Assembly: GCF_900186955.1 (NCBI RefSeq)
Contig: NZ_LT906438.1
Location: forward strand, 3,658,001-3,722,000
Length of the DNA: 64,000 bases
Source of the DNA: Bacillus pumilus
Lineage (GTDB): Bacteria > Bacillota > Bacilli > Bacillales > Bacillaceae
Direction of reading: 5' to 3'
The position numbers and the translations under genes were made by a program. Shown piece by piece: positions 19,155-28,036 of the stretch (positions are counted from its first letter, which is position 1; every line of letters starts with the position of its first letter). Under the pieces are notes generated by a model. It had not been told where the DNA came from. It ran no database searches and worked only from the letters and a program-made list of their open reading frames with translations.

Positions 19155-20742
19155 TCGTCAGCACGTCCTTTCTTTCAGCCACATAGCGATAATGCAACGG
19201 GGTTCTCAGCTGATAAGCATTGACAAGTTCCCGATTTGAAAACAAATCATAAGGCGTGCCATCATACACATGCTTTTCTTGATGAAAAAGAAGCACTTGA
19301 TCGGCACACTCATCGACAAGGTCCATATCATGTGTGACCATTAAAATAGTGGTGCCTTGGCGTTGACGATCTTTCAAGCGCCTGATTAATTCCTTCGCTG
19401 TTCTTTCATCCTGCCCGAAAGTCGGCTCGTCTAACAATAGGACATCCTGATCAAAAAGGAGCATTGTAGCCACACTCAATCTTCTTTTTTGACCTAGGCT
19501 TAAAGTGAAAGGATGAGCTTTTGCATGCTTTTCTAAACCGAACTCTTTCAATAGCTGAACTGTTTTTTCTTGCACAACGGATTCTTGCCAATTACGCTGC
19601 CTTCCACCAAATGCAATTTCATCGAACACTGTATCTTGTATGAATTGAAGCTCCGGATTTTGAAACACAAAGCCTGCCTTTTCATATAGTTCTCGGTCTG
19701 ACCACTTTTTAAGGAGTGTCTCTTTTAAAAAAATGTGGCCTTTTTTCGTTGGCTCTAAACGAACCAAATGTTTAAGACATGTGCTTTTTCCGCTTCCATT
19801 TTCCCCAATGATCGCCACCCATTCCCCTGCTTTGATATCAAGCTGAAGATCACTCATAATCCTCTTTTTCCCGTAGCTTAATTGAAGATCTTCTGAACGA
19901 ATGATGGTCTCCCGCTTAGTCGACGGCACTTTTTCATTCTGCTTCTTTCTTGCTTCAAAGGTTTGCATAAGCTTGTGACTCATTGGATGAAATGGATCTT
20001 GAAGGATCGTAGACCATTTCTCGGGAAATAATTTCGGCCTCCAAATTCCTGCCTCTTTCATTTCTTTTTCATATGTCGTCAATACATCTTTTGGAGACCC
20101 ATCTGCTAAGATGCTGCCTTGATCGTCTAATAAAATCACCCGGTCCATCCATTCAATGACCCCATCTAGCACATGCTCTACAAAAATCATGGTTTGTCGC
20201 TGATCAGCTGCAAGCTGCTGTAGAAGCTGAAATATCTCCATTCTTCCTGCTGGATCAAGCTGTGCGGTCGGTTCATCAAAGAACAGCACATCTGGCTCTA
20301 ACGCTAGTAAACAAGCAAGCGCCAATCGCTGCTTCATGCCGCCAGATAATGTGTGGATGTCTGTATTGGGATCGACATCAAGTTGGACTTTTTGCATGAG
20401 CTGCTGAATGATGCCAGCCATCTCGTCACGAGGGACAGAACGGTTCTCTAAGCTAAAGGCAATTTCTTCATTGACGCGATGCATACAAAACTGGGAATCA
20501 GGGTCCTGAAACATGACGCCTGTATGTCTTTGCAATATCACTTCGCCCTGCATGTCCGCTTCTAAATGTTCTGGAATGATGCCAGCCAGAACGGAGATGA
20601 GCGTGGATTTACCGCTGCCGCTTGGTCCTAAAATAAGCACCTTTTCACCTTTTTGAATGGAAAGAGAGATTTGATGCAACACGGGCTGAGGCTGTTCATA
20701 AAAACGGACAGTGAGATTATTGCACGCGAGAAATGAATCCAT
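19144..20742 (-). CDS. ykoD: ECF transporter ATPase YkoD, two fused ABC domains
   Basis: A 532-residue protein with two ABC ATPase domains in tandem. The first has Walker A GPSGSGKST, signature LSGGMKQRLALA and Walker B VLFFDEP. The second, from about residue 280, has GENGSGKST, a diverged signature LSLGQKRRLSVA and VLLLDEP. The ATG at 20742 is eight bases after AAAGG and overlaps the end of ykoE. Together with YkoE and YkoC it forms the energy-coupling transporter for a thiamine precursor, probably hydroxymethylpyrimidine. It is under the THI riboswitch. Confidence 0.92.
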   Translation of the reverse strand: MDSFLACNNLTVRFYEQPQPVLHQISLSIQKGEKVLILGPSGSGKSTLISVLAGIIPEHLEADMQGEVILQRHTGVMFQDPDSQFCMHRVNEEIAFSLENRSVPRDEMAGIIQQLMQKVQLDVDPNTDIHTLSGGMKQRLALACLLALEPDVLFFDEPTAQLDPAGRMEIFQLLQQLAADQRQTMIFVEHVLDGVIEWMDRVILLDDQGSILADGSPKDVLTTYEKEMKEAGIWRPKLFPEKWSTILQDPFHPMSHKLMQTFEARKKQNEKVPSTKRETIIRSEDLQLSYGKKRIMSDLQLDIKAGEWVAIIGENGSGKSTCLKHLVRLEPTKKGHIFLKETLLKKWSDRELYEKAGFVFQNPELQFIQDTVFDEIAFGGRQRNWQESVVQEKTVQLLKEFGLEKHAKAHPFTLSLGQKRRLSVATMLLFDQDVLLLDEPTFGQDERTAKELIRRLKDRQRQGTTILMVTHDMDLVDECADQVLLFHQEKHVYDGTPYDLFSNRELVNAYQLRTPLHYRYVAERKDVLTIAK

Positions 20743-21316
20743 GCTGTTCACCTTTGTTTCGTTTTTCTTTCATGATGGCATATTGATTCAATACACCGGT
20801 TTTAGATAATGCGTCCACCACTACTTTTGCTAAACATCCGCCCAGTATCATTCCGCTGATGATTTGAGTCATCAGTGTGATGAGTAAAACTTGAGGCGTG
20901 TAATAACCAAAGCCATTCGCAACGAGGCTGTAAGTCATTGCTCCAACAGCTGCAAAGGCACCTGACAGCATCAGTGTCCACATGCGATATCGTTTATAAC
21001 CAAAAAGAGCAAAAGCAATTTCTGCCCCAAGCCCTTGGCATACACCAATCAGCAGGGCTGCAAGACCGAAGTGGCTGCCTGTTAGTAATTCCACTGCGGC
21101 AGCGGCTGTTTCTGCAATCAGGGCAGCTCCCGGCTTTTGGATGATATACGCGACGATTGGACTGGCAATCACCCAAATGCCAAACATGATGTTGCCTCCT
21201 GCTGGGCCAACAAGTGCTGTAATGGGTAAGTAAAGTGTGGACCACCCTAAATAGATGACACCACATGCTACGGATAAAATGACAGCAAGGACAACTTCCT
21301 TCATCTTCCATGTCAT
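20717..21316 (-). CDS. ykoE: ECF transporter substrate-binding component YkoE
   Basis: A 199-residue S component with about five or six membrane helices. The ATG at 21314-21316 shares an ATGA overlap with the tenA stop, and GGAGG lies about 10 bases upstream; the longer frame runs back into tenA. The segments LGWSTLYLPI, GPAGGNIMFGIWVIA and GVCQGLGAEIAFALFGYKRY are typical of YkoE. It binds the imported compound, thought to be hydroxymethylpyrimidine or thiamine, and hands it over with YkoC and YkoD. Confidence 0.9.
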   Translation of the reverse strand: MTWKMKEVVLAVILSVACGVIYLGWSTLYLPITALVGPAGGNIMFGIWVIASPIVAYIIQKPGAALIAETAAAAVELLTGSHFGLAALLIGVCQGLGAEIAFALFGYKRYRMWTLMLSGAFAAVGAMTYSLVANGFGYYTPQVLLITLMTQIISGMILGGCLAKVVVDALSKTGVLNQYAIMKEKRNKGEQHGFISRVQ

Positions 21317-21999
21317 GATGAATGCACCTCCAATGGAACTGGCCAATCTTCCACCGTAAACGCCATATCCCAAAACTTGTACTCAAGCTGACAGCTTAGG
21401 ATAAAGTGCTGTTTCATTTTTTCCTTTTCCTTCTCACTTGCTGCTTCCGCCAGCTGATCGAGCCGCTTGCAAAGCTCTACTGTAATAGAGTCGGTTAACC
21501 CTCCATAAAATGTGATCCACTCATAAAAAGGATGTGATGGGTCAGGCTGCACATCTGTGAGCATTCGTTTCCCAATTTCCCAATATGTCCAAGGGCATGG
21601 AAGCAGGACAGCGATGATTTCTCCAAGCGTGCCTTCCTTGGCAACTTGCAGCATATAATGAATATAGTGATGAGCACTCGGAGCAAGCGGGGCACCTTGG
21701 AGCTCATCATATGATACACCTGCCACTCGGCAAAGATTTTGATGAGGGTGTGTCTCACTATCTAGTACAAACGCAATCTGCTGATGGAAAAAGGCAATAT
21801 CTCCTTTGTCTGTACATCTGCTAAGAGCCGCTGCATAAATTTTAATAAAAGCATGTAAATATTCTGCATCTTGTTTGACGTAATGAATGATCTGTTCCTT
21901 TTCCAGCTTTCCTGCTGCCAGCCCTCTGACAAACGGATGCTGATAAATGGCTTCAAATAATGGTTCTGTTTCTTCTCTTAATTGCGCTGAAAACGTCAT
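21313..21999 (-). CDS. tenA: TenA-family thiaminase II
   Basis: A 228-residue TenA protein. The catalytic cysteine is at about C135 in LLPCPWTYWEIG, and the YKFWDMAF end with its tryptophan is also conserved. TenA hydrolyses aminopyrimidine or degraded thiamine to give hydroxymethylpyrimidine for salvage. Here it stands first behind the THI riboswitch and in front of ykoEDC, the place held by ykoF in B. subtilis. It may feed on pyrimidines imported by the transporter. Being TenA-like rather than the tenA of the tenAI operon is possible. Confidence 0.9.
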   Translation of the reverse strand: MTFSAQLREETEPLFEAIYQHPFVRGLAAGKLEKEQIIHYVKQDAEYLHAFIKIYAAALSRCTDKGDIAFFHQQIAFVLDSETHPHQNLCRVAGVSYDELQGAPLAPSAHHYIHYMLQVAKEGTLGEIIAVLLPCPWTYWEIGKRMLTDVQPDPSHPFYEWITFYGGLTDSITVELCKRLDQLAEAASEKEKEKMKQHFILSCQLEYKFWDMAFTVEDWPVPLEVHSS

Positions 22000-22033
22000 A
22001 AAAAAAGCCTCCTCTTCTTCAGTTGAATAAATG

Positions 22034-22058
22034 AAAAAGCCACCCCAAATGGAGCGGC
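22034..22058 (-). terminator. Riboswitch-controlled terminator before tenA
   Basis: On the minus strand GCCGCTCC and GGGGTGGC pair with G-U wobbles around ATTT, followed by TTTTTC. It lies between the THI element and tenA. Confidence 0.75.
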
Positions 22059-22096
22059 CTTCTTATCGATTCAATAATGAATAAGACGAGGTCCAG

Positions 22097-22186
22097 CTCC
22101 ACTTCCCTCCGCTAGTACAAACTAGATCAGGTTCAAAGGGTCCAAGATTTTCTCTTGTCTCAGTCATACATGACTCCCCTAGTGGA
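22097..22186 (-). ncRNA. TPP (THI-box) riboswitch
   Basis: The minus strand carries the conserved parts CCACTAGGGGAGTC, CTGAGA, GACCCTTTGAACCTGATC and GCGGAGGGAAGTGG in the right order. It sits in front of tenA-ykoEDC and turns the operon off when thiamine pyrophosphate is present. A TTGACA (22232-22237) with a weak TAGAGT 17 bp downstream is the likely promoter. Confidence 0.96.
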
Positions 22187-22246
22187 CTTTTGTCATTTAA
22201 TTATCTTTACTCTACACATGTAGAGATTTGCTGTCAACCGCCTTTC

Positions 22247-23374
22247 TTAATTCAACGTTCTGATCGTAGGCAGCTTTTCGATCCCTGCAGCATAGTAAAA
22301 ATTAAGGACACTGAAGAAATCAATTGGTTTTCCCGTTTTCAAATCAACAGCTAAAATATGATCGCCGTAATTTGTCATATCATCAATATCTAAACGCCTT
22401 GGCGTTGTCTTTCCAAGTGTATCAACAAAGCTACTATGGTAGTATTGTCCGCTAGCAAACGATGATTCATGATACATAAATAACGTCTCCACATCTAAGT
22501 AGACGAGAATGACCTCAGATGAACTCGCATAAGGAGAAGAGTACGATACTGGTGCCGAAATTCTTTTCACTTTCACACTTTCAACAGAATGGGTTCTCTG
22601 ATCATATTTTCCGTCATAGGAGAAATAAAATACACGCTCCCATTTATAATCGGCGGTCTTAGATTGTTTGTTATACACTTTTGTACCATTAGCGAAAACA
22701 TCCCCATTCGCATACTCAGCTACAAAGTATTGCAAGGTTGAGGAGAGGGAAACAGCCCCAGTGAAATTGGGTGGGTTTTTTGCATTCACTTGTAACGTGT
22801 AAGAGTCTCCGAAATTTCCACCGCTTGTGATACCGAATGCGTAGTCACCTGCTGGTAAATTGGTCAAACCAAGGAGACTGCCTGCTGGCTGAATCAAGTC
22901 CGTCGGATAAGCTTGTCCAGTTTCATAATCAACAACAAATAATTGTACGAAATAATCGGGATTTGAAGAGGTAATTCGGCTGATGAGTGCCTGAGGTGAA
23001 GTCGTACTTAACAACCATAAATCGACTGGGTCATCCTCTGATAAGACAACCGATTGGTTGATGGCTAGTCCATCAATGGAGCGAACGGAAGATGTACGCA
23101 TCTTACCATCTTTAGCGGCTTTTCGTTTGATACTGATTCCATTTTTCTTATCTACTTTAAAAGATTTTTTTAGCTGCTTCTTTTGGATAGCGGTTCCTTC
23201 ATCCTGTTTCAAAAACGAGTCTTGCACTTGCTGAATGGCTTTTTCCGTCAGTGGTGACAATTTCCCATCTGATTTCGGTGCTTCTTCTGCTTTTAATACT
23301 GGTGAAAATAAACCTGTTGTGACGAGTAGAATGGATAATAAAGCTACAGTGATTTTTCCATATAATGCTCTCAC
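22247..23374 (-). CDS. Secreted protein of unknown function
   Basis: A 375-residue exported protein that starts at GTG 23372-23374 behind AAAGGGGATG. Residues 1-29 are a signal peptide (ITVALLSILLVTTGLFSPVLKAEE). A basic, helical segment follows (about 60-95), then a beta-rich part with an NLPAGDYAFGIT segment, like pre-peptidase or PPC domains, and a C-terminal region ending in YYAAGIEKLPTIRTL. No catalytic motif of a known enzyme is evident. It stands alone between the thiamine operon and the DJ-1-like gene. Confidence 0.75.
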   Translation of the reverse strand: MRALYGKITVALLSILLVTTGLFSPVLKAEEAPKSDGKLSPLTEKAIQQVQDSFLKQDEGTAIQKKQLKKSFKVDKKNGISIKRKAAKDGKMRTSSVRSIDGLAINQSVVLSEDDPVDLWLLSTTSPQALISRITSSNPDYFVQLFVVDYETGQAYPTDLIQPAGSLLGLTNLPAGDYAFGITSGGNFGDSYTLQVNAKNPPNFTGAVSLSSTLQYFVAEYANGDVFANGTKVYNKQSKTADYKWERVFYFSYDGKYDQRTHSVESVKVKRISAPVSYSSPYASSSEVILVYLDVETLFMYHESSFASGQYYHSSFVDTLGKTTPRRLDIDDMTNYGDHILAVDLKTGKPIDFFSVLNFYYAAGIEKLPTIRTLN

Positions 23375-23473
23375 AGGAACATCCCCTTTTTCCTCAATTG
23401 GGTTTTTTACCCTGTGAATATTTTACCATTATTTCATTCATTGTTATGGTCTTTTTTAGGAAATCTTTATGAC

Positions 23474-23508
23474 AAAAAACCAGCCGTATTTGCTACGACT
23501 GGTTTTTT
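23474..23508 (-). terminator. Terminator of the DJ-1-like gene
   Basis: On the minus strand AAAACCAGTCGTA and TACGGCTGGTTTTTT pair around a short loop, ending in a T-run. Confidence 0.85.
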
Positions 23509-23515
23509 GATCACT

Positions 23516-24172
23516 TTATGAAATGGTTTTAACAAACAGGCGTGCTGTTTCTGCACTAGAACCTGGGTTTTGTCCAGTAATGATTTGTCCGTCAACTACA
23601 GCGTATGGTGCAAAGGCATCTCCTTTTTCAAACGCTGCCCCTTGCTCACGAAGTTTTGTTTCCAATAAAAATGGAACTTTTGATGTCAGCTGAACAGCTT
23701 CCTCTTCTTCGTTTGTGAAGCCTGTGATTTTTTTACCTTCGATAAATGATTTGCCATCTTGATCCTTCACATCAATGAATGCTGAAACGCCGTGACAAAC
23801 AGCTCCGACTGCACCATTTTTGTTTGAAATAGCTAAGATTGCATCGGCTACCAGTTGATTAGACGCAAAATCGATCATTGGGCCGTGTCCTCCCGCAAAG
23901 AAAATGCCATCATAATCAGCTGGGTTCACATCTGTAAGCGCCTTTGTGTCTTGAAGTAATTCATATACATCTTCATATTGCGCTGGAACACCTTCTGGAA
24001 TTGAATTTTTATCAATAGGGACAGTTCCACCTTGAATAGAGACAATTTGAACGTCTAGTTCATTTTCTTTAAAAATATGAAATGGCTCTGCCAACTCTTC
24101 TAGCCATAAGCCTGTTGGATGTCCGTTCATTTCTGAACTGCTTGTCGATACTAATAACACTTTCTTACTCAT
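23516..24172 (-). CDS. DJ-1/PfpI family protein (Hsp31-like glyoxalase type)
   Basis: A 218-residue protein of the class I glutamine amidotransferase-like superfamily. The ATG at 24172 lies nine bases after AAAGGA. The catalytic cysteine is in GAVCHGVSA (about residue 120), the conserved glutamate in GLWLEELAEP (about 23) and an acidic/histidine partner in the FAGGHGPMIDF segment. Relatives are glutathione-independent glyoxalases and chaperones (HchA-like) that detoxify methylglyoxal. It is a single-gene unit with its own terminator. Confidence 0.85.
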   Translation of the reverse strand: MSKKVLLVSTSSSEMNGHPTGLWLEELAEPFHIFKENELDVQIVSIQGGTVPIDKNSIPEGVPAQYEDVYELLQDTKALTDVNPADYDGIFFAGGHGPMIDFASNQLVADAILAISNKNGAVGAVCHGVSAFIDVKDQDGKSFIEGKKITGFTNEEEEAVQLTSKVPFLLETKLREQGAAFEKGDAFAPYAVVDGQIITGQNPGSSAETARLFVKTIS

Positions 24173-24427
24173 CTTGATCATCCTTTCGATTTATCATGTT
24201 TTCATTTTACATTTTGCACAATTAAATATCAAACAATTGAACTTCGTTGCAACTCTTTATGGTATACCCGATTTTCTAAAAAATATGGCATGTCATCAAA
24301 TCTAATCAATATGTCACATTCTATTGGTAGGGAATTTCATGTAAAATTGTCATTGAGTGATATCATATGAGGGTAAGATGGATAGACCTCACGGATGTGA
24401 GGGGACTTTTAAAGGAGTGGAAAAGAG

Positions 24428-24592
24428 ATGAAAACCTATTCGATTGTGATGATCATCATCACGCTCTGTATCATATTGGCCGTCTTTTTGATGAACTTAA
24501 CAGGGGTCATGTATGGGAAAATTATTTTGGCTGTTGCCGTTGCACTATGTCTGACATCTATTATTCGTCTAATGGGTCTTCGAAAAAGATAA
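24428..24592 (+). CDS. Small two-helix membrane protein, unknown
   Basis: A 54-residue frame starting with ATG 24428 and ending TAA 24590-24592. It reads MKTYSIVMIIITLCIILAVF and continues with a second hydrophobic helix and a basic end (RLMGLRKR). GGAG lies about 10 bases before the start. An overlapping longer frame (24367-24630) has no membrane or domain pattern and is rejected. The protein has a plausible terminator-like hairpin right after it. The family is not recognised. Confidence 0.6.
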   Translation: MKTYSIVMIIITLCIILAVFLMNLTGVMYGKIILAVAVALCLTSIIRLMGLRKR

Positions 24593-24626
24593 AAGCCGCC
24601 CTTTACTCGGGCGACTTTATTTACGG

Positions 24627-24998
24627 TTAAATTGCCAGGATAAGCGCAATTAATGCAAGAAGCGCTGGTACTCCTTGCTTGACGATGATTGATTTATTAG
24701 AGGTCACACCGCCAAATACCGCAGCGATGATCACGCAAAGAATGAAAAATAGCTGAATCATATATCCAACAGTATTCGATCCGAGAATGAGCCCCCAAAT
24801 CAGTCCTGCAGCTAAAAACCCGTTATAAAGCCCTTGATTGGCAAACATCACTTTTACATTTGGATCCTTTTGCAAGTGTTCTGGCAGCTTAAAGGATCTC
24901 TTTGCCATCTTTGATTCCATAAAAAACATTTCTAACAACATAATGACAAGGTGTTCTAATGCGACAATTCCTACTAGTATTATTGCTAAAATATTCAA
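24627..24998 (-). CDS. DUF1304 membrane protein
   Basis: A 123-residue protein with four hydrophobic helices. It starts at TTG 24996-24998 about 10 bases after AAGGA. The pattern HLVIMLLEMFF near the start and MFANQGLYNGFLAAGL in the middle are typical of the DUF1304 family, small bacterial membrane proteins of unknown role. It begins 5 bp after the stop of the ORF6C-like gene, so both are probably co-transcribed. Confidence 0.75.
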   Translation of the reverse strand: MNILAIILVGIVALEHLVIMLLEMFFMESKMAKRSFKLPEHLQKDPNVKVMFANQGLYNGFLAAGLIWGLILGSNTVGYMIQLFFILCVIIAAVFGGVTSNKSIIVKQGVPALLALIALILAI

Positions 24999-25003
24999 TT
25001 TAG

Positions 25004-25258
25004 TTAATTCCTTTCTGATAGACGATCACGAATCTCTATTTTATCCGTGTATAAATCAAAGTCTTGTATTAATTCAAGCGCTTCAGTAAAGCGGCTTTGT
25101 GGAATGTCTTTCATTTTTCTCACACCAAACTCCTTTTTAATAAAAGCCATGATGGTATTGATATGAAGCTTACCGTGACCATCATACTCGAAATGGCTGC
25201 AAAAAGTCTGCATCGTCCCTCTTATCACCTTTAATTGCTTAGCAGTGACACAACTCAT
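25004..25258 (-). CDS. Small protein with ORF6C-like segment
   Basis: An 84-residue soluble protein. The stretch HGKLHINTIMAFIKKEFGV followed by KDIPQSRFTEALELIQDF resembles the ORF6C domain found at the C-terminus of phage antirepressors. No DNA-binding Bro or KilA domain precedes it here. ATG at 25258 lies about 12 bases after AAGGATG. It could be a leftover of a phage gene or a domesticated small regulator. It heads a two-gene unit with the DUF1304 gene. Confidence 0.6.
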   Translation of the reverse strand: MSCVTAKQLKVIRGTMQTFCSHFEYDGHGKLHINTIMAFIKKEFGVRKMKDIPQSRFTEALELIQDFDLYTDKIEIRDRLSERN

Positions 25259-25427
25259 TGGTAACGCTCATCCTTTCCTTAGTTTTAACAGCTAAAAAGA
25301 ACCATGTATGAAAGAAAAACCTTCCAATCTCTATTATATAATGATTTCATTCGGATATCAAAATAAAAAAGAACAGACATTCGACCAAAAAGCCGTCCTT
25401 TTCATCAAAAACAGTTTATTACCATAT

Positions 25428-25461
25428 CAAAAAGCCGGATTCAATGGTAGAATCCGGCTTT
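25428..25461 (-). terminator. inhA terminator
   Basis: AAAGCCGGATTC / GAATCCGGCTTT with a seven-base loop ends 5 bp before the inhA stop. The rest of 25259-25427 shows nothing clear. Confidence 0.9.
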
Positions 25462-25465
25462 CTGT

Positions 25466-27847
25466 TTAGTTACTTTTAGAAATTAATACCTTTCCAACAG
25501 AACGATCCTTACTTTGTCCAACAACTTTAAAGGATAGACCGTATGTTGGGACATCACGCCCTGCATCTGGATTATTTGGATTCACATAATTCTTTTTATC
25601 ACTAAATGTACGAGTCGGGCGAATATAGCGATCTACCAACGTTAAGCCAGTTGTCGCTGTATAATCAATATCGAGCTTCGTACTTGGATTCAAAGAAAAT
25701 GCTGCATCATGTACTTGGAAACCTGTGGCTGCAATGGAGCCGTCACTCCACTTCAATACTTGCTGATCCGCATCTACTACCCCAAGGAAACCGTTCCCTG
25801 GGTGTTTTCCTACCCAGTTATCACTGTAGGATTGATCGACATACCACACGACCAAACCGTTATTATAGCTCATGAGGCTTGCCCCGCGTTTGATATGCTT
25901 TAACCCTTTATCGACGTCAGCATATGAGCGCCACTCTAGTAAATAGTATTGTGCTGCATATTGTTTTCCATTCGATTTCGAGAATCCGTTAAAGGTGAAA
26001 GTAGACGTGCCCTCAGCATCATCTGACCATACTTTCGTTTCATCTGCAGTGATGTTTAAATCATCTACAAATAAGCCTGGCAGTGAATAACCTGCATCGG
26101 TTGTATAGCGGAATTGCAGGTCAATTTTCTTCCCTGCATAAGCAGAAAGATCAAAGGCTGCATCTACCCATCCGTCTGATTTTCCGTCAATTCCATTGCC
26201 TTCGTTCGCTCCAGCTTCATTTCGATCGTTCGTGATGTTACCAGCAATGCTCTTCCACTGATCAGTTCCTGTTTCACGAACTTCTACATACGCATAATCA
26301 TAATCTTCTTCGATATCGTACCATGCTTTAAATGTCAGCTCTGCTTTGCTCCCTTTCGACAAATCGATACCAGTTGTCGTCATGGTCGCATTTAAATTGT
26401 CACCCGTTCCGCTGAAGTACGCATTTTGTCCTTGAGCAGGTTTTGTGACCTCAATCTCTTTATCTGGTAAGTCTACCCGAACCGCATCATGGTTCGTTCC
26501 TTTTGTTGCTGCTTCATCAATCAGCACTGTTTTGCTTTTCTTTAATGTTTTACCATCGATGGTTTGTCCAGTAAGCCAGTTACCGCCATGCAAGTTTTGA
26601 AGCATTTCTTTCGCATATGGACTAAAGCCTGTTGGTTCCGTTCCAGGGACTTTACCTGCCCAGCTTCCGCTTGACATGATCGACCAGTAGGAAACGGGCT
26701 CGCCTCCTCCTGTGTACTGTGTATCGTACTCATCAGGAAGACCAAGATCATGTCCGAATTCATGTGTGAATACGCCTGCCGCGCCATCTTCAGGCTCAAT
26801 GGTGTAATCTAACGCGCCTAATTTTCCGCCTTGTCCGACTTCAGATTCAGTGTTTGGAATTTCAAATACATCACCAAGTGACCAGCGGTGCGACCAAATT
26901 GCATTAGAGCCAAGCTGTCCGCCGCCAGCTTCTTCACCTACACCAGCATGAACGACCATCAGATGGTCAATGATGCCGTCTGGTTCGTTATAAACGCCGT
27001 CCCCATCCATATCATAGCGGTCCCATTGATCATATTCACCAAGATCAATGTTCGGGTCCTTTGCTGCTGCTTCGAGTGCTTCTTTCACCAATTCACGCGG
27101 TCTGCCGTCACTGCCTGATTCATCAGGTACGTTCCCGCCATAATAGGCTGCTTCATGCTTCGCTGTATACCAGCCAGCAACCGTTCCACTGATCGTGTAA
27201 CTGCCGCCAGACTGTTTCTCATAATATTGCTTCATGGATACTTTTCGTTTCCCATCTGGACCGATGTAGCCATTTTTTCCGAAAAGCATGTCTTGATAGT
27301 GCTGCTGATCGTACTTGTCATAGTACATATCAGTCTCTTCTTTTTTAATACTATTATGCTTATAATCTTTAAAATCTACTAATAAAACCAATACCTTATC
27401 ATTGCGAACATCGCCTTTATACTTTTCCTTTTTGACCGGTTTTACATGATTGCTTTCTTTTCCATTATGCTTCTTTAACTTTTTCTTTTTGGCTAATTTG
27501 TTATGTACCTTTTGTTTGTATTCTTTCAGAAATTCAGGCTCTTCTGTTAAGGTGCTTGCACTTTGTTTCATAGCGGATTCTTCTTTTTTCTTTAGATAGT
27601 TCTTTAGTGCTTTTTGGGTTTCTGCTTCATTGGCATTCTTTTTGATCTTTCCTTGTTTTTTCAAGGCTTTGATGAGACGGTCTTCATTCACGACACTTGC
27701 GTCAAATGGAACACCTGAATAATGACCGCCATCTGAGGATGTTGATTTCTCTGTGGTGTGGGCAGATAGAGGGGTGCTGAAAGCTGTCAATGTGCCTAAA
27801 CTGAGGACAGCCGTTAGTGCAATGCTCGTCCATTTCCCTTTTTTCAT
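25466..27847 (-). CDS. ina: Immune inhibitor A, secreted M6 metalloprotease
   Basis: A 793-residue secreted zinc protease, the same length as InhA of the B. cereus group. A signal peptide covers residues 1-29. A long Lys/Glu-rich propeptide follows to about 145. The catalytic domain has HEFGHDLGLPDEYD at residues 362-375, with the Met-turn in YWSIMSSGSWAG. The C-terminal part is a beta-sandwich region (about 465-793) with an MAM/CUB-like LFVDDLNI segment. The enzyme breaks down host antimicrobial peptides and other proteins in relatives. It is a single-gene unit. Confidence 0.92.
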   Translation of the reverse strand: MKKGKWTSIALTAVLSLGTLTAFSTPLSAHTTEKSTSSDGGHYSGVPFDASVVNEDRLIKALKKQGKIKKNANEAETQKALKNYLKKKEESAMKQSASTLTEEPEFLKEYKQKVHNKLAKKKKLKKHNGKESNHVKPVKKEKYKGDVRNDKVLVLLVDFKDYKHNSIKKEETDMYYDKYDQQHYQDMLFGKNGYIGPDGKRKVSMKQYYEKQSGGSYTISGTVAGWYTAKHEAAYYGGNVPDESGSDGRPRELVKEALEAAAKDPNIDLGEYDQWDRYDMDGDGVYNEPDGIIDHLMVVHAGVGEEAGGGQLGSNAIWSHRWSLGDVFEIPNTESEVGQGGKLGALDYTIEPEDGAAGVFTHEFGHDLGLPDEYDTQYTGGGEPVSYWSIMSSGSWAGKVPGTEPTGFSPYAKEMLQNLHGGNWLTGQTIDGKTLKKSKTVLIDEAATKGTNHDAVRVDLPDKEIEVTKPAQGQNAYFSGTGDNLNATMTTTGIDLSKGSKAELTFKAWYDIEEDYDYAYVEVRETGTDQWKSIAGNITNDRNEAGANEGNGIDGKSDGWVDAAFDLSAYAGKKIDLQFRYTTDAGYSLPGLFVDDLNITADETKVWSDDAEGTSTFTFNGFSKSNGKQYAAQYYLLEWRSYADVDKGLKHIKRGASLMSYNNGLVVWYVDQSYSDNWVGKHPGNGFLGVVDADQQVLKWSDGSIAATGFQVHDAAFSLNPSTKLDIDYTATTGLTLVDRYIRPTRTFSDKKNYVNPNNPDAGRDVPTYGLSFKVVGQSKDRSVGKVLISKSN

Positions 27848-27998
27848 TTTGGTTCCTCCCTAATTTGGTAATAAATAATATCTAATTCTAGCATATTCCA
27901 ATATACTTAAGTCGAAAAACATTTTATTTTCAGAAATTTTGTGGAAAATGCACAATACGGGAATGAAATGGGTGGAACAAGGTGTCGAAAATAAAAGA

Positions 27999-28023
27999 AC
28001 CCTAGACGATAACCGCCTAGGGT
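27999..28023 (-). terminator. Terminator of the monooxygenase operon
   Basis: ACCCTAG and CTAGGGT pair across an 11-base loop and TTCTTTT follows on the minus strand. Confidence 0.75.
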
Positions 28024-28036
28024 GTTTGTTGTTTTA

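Noticed and set aside
20994..21386. 130-residue minus-strand frame
   Set aside because: It overlaps ykoE and tenA in another frame and has the residue mix of a shadow frame, rich in Cys, Trp and His.
24367..24630. 87-residue plus-strand frame
   Set aside because: It has no protein-like pattern and overlaps a 54-residue frame with a ribosome site and two hydrophobic helices, which is the better gene.
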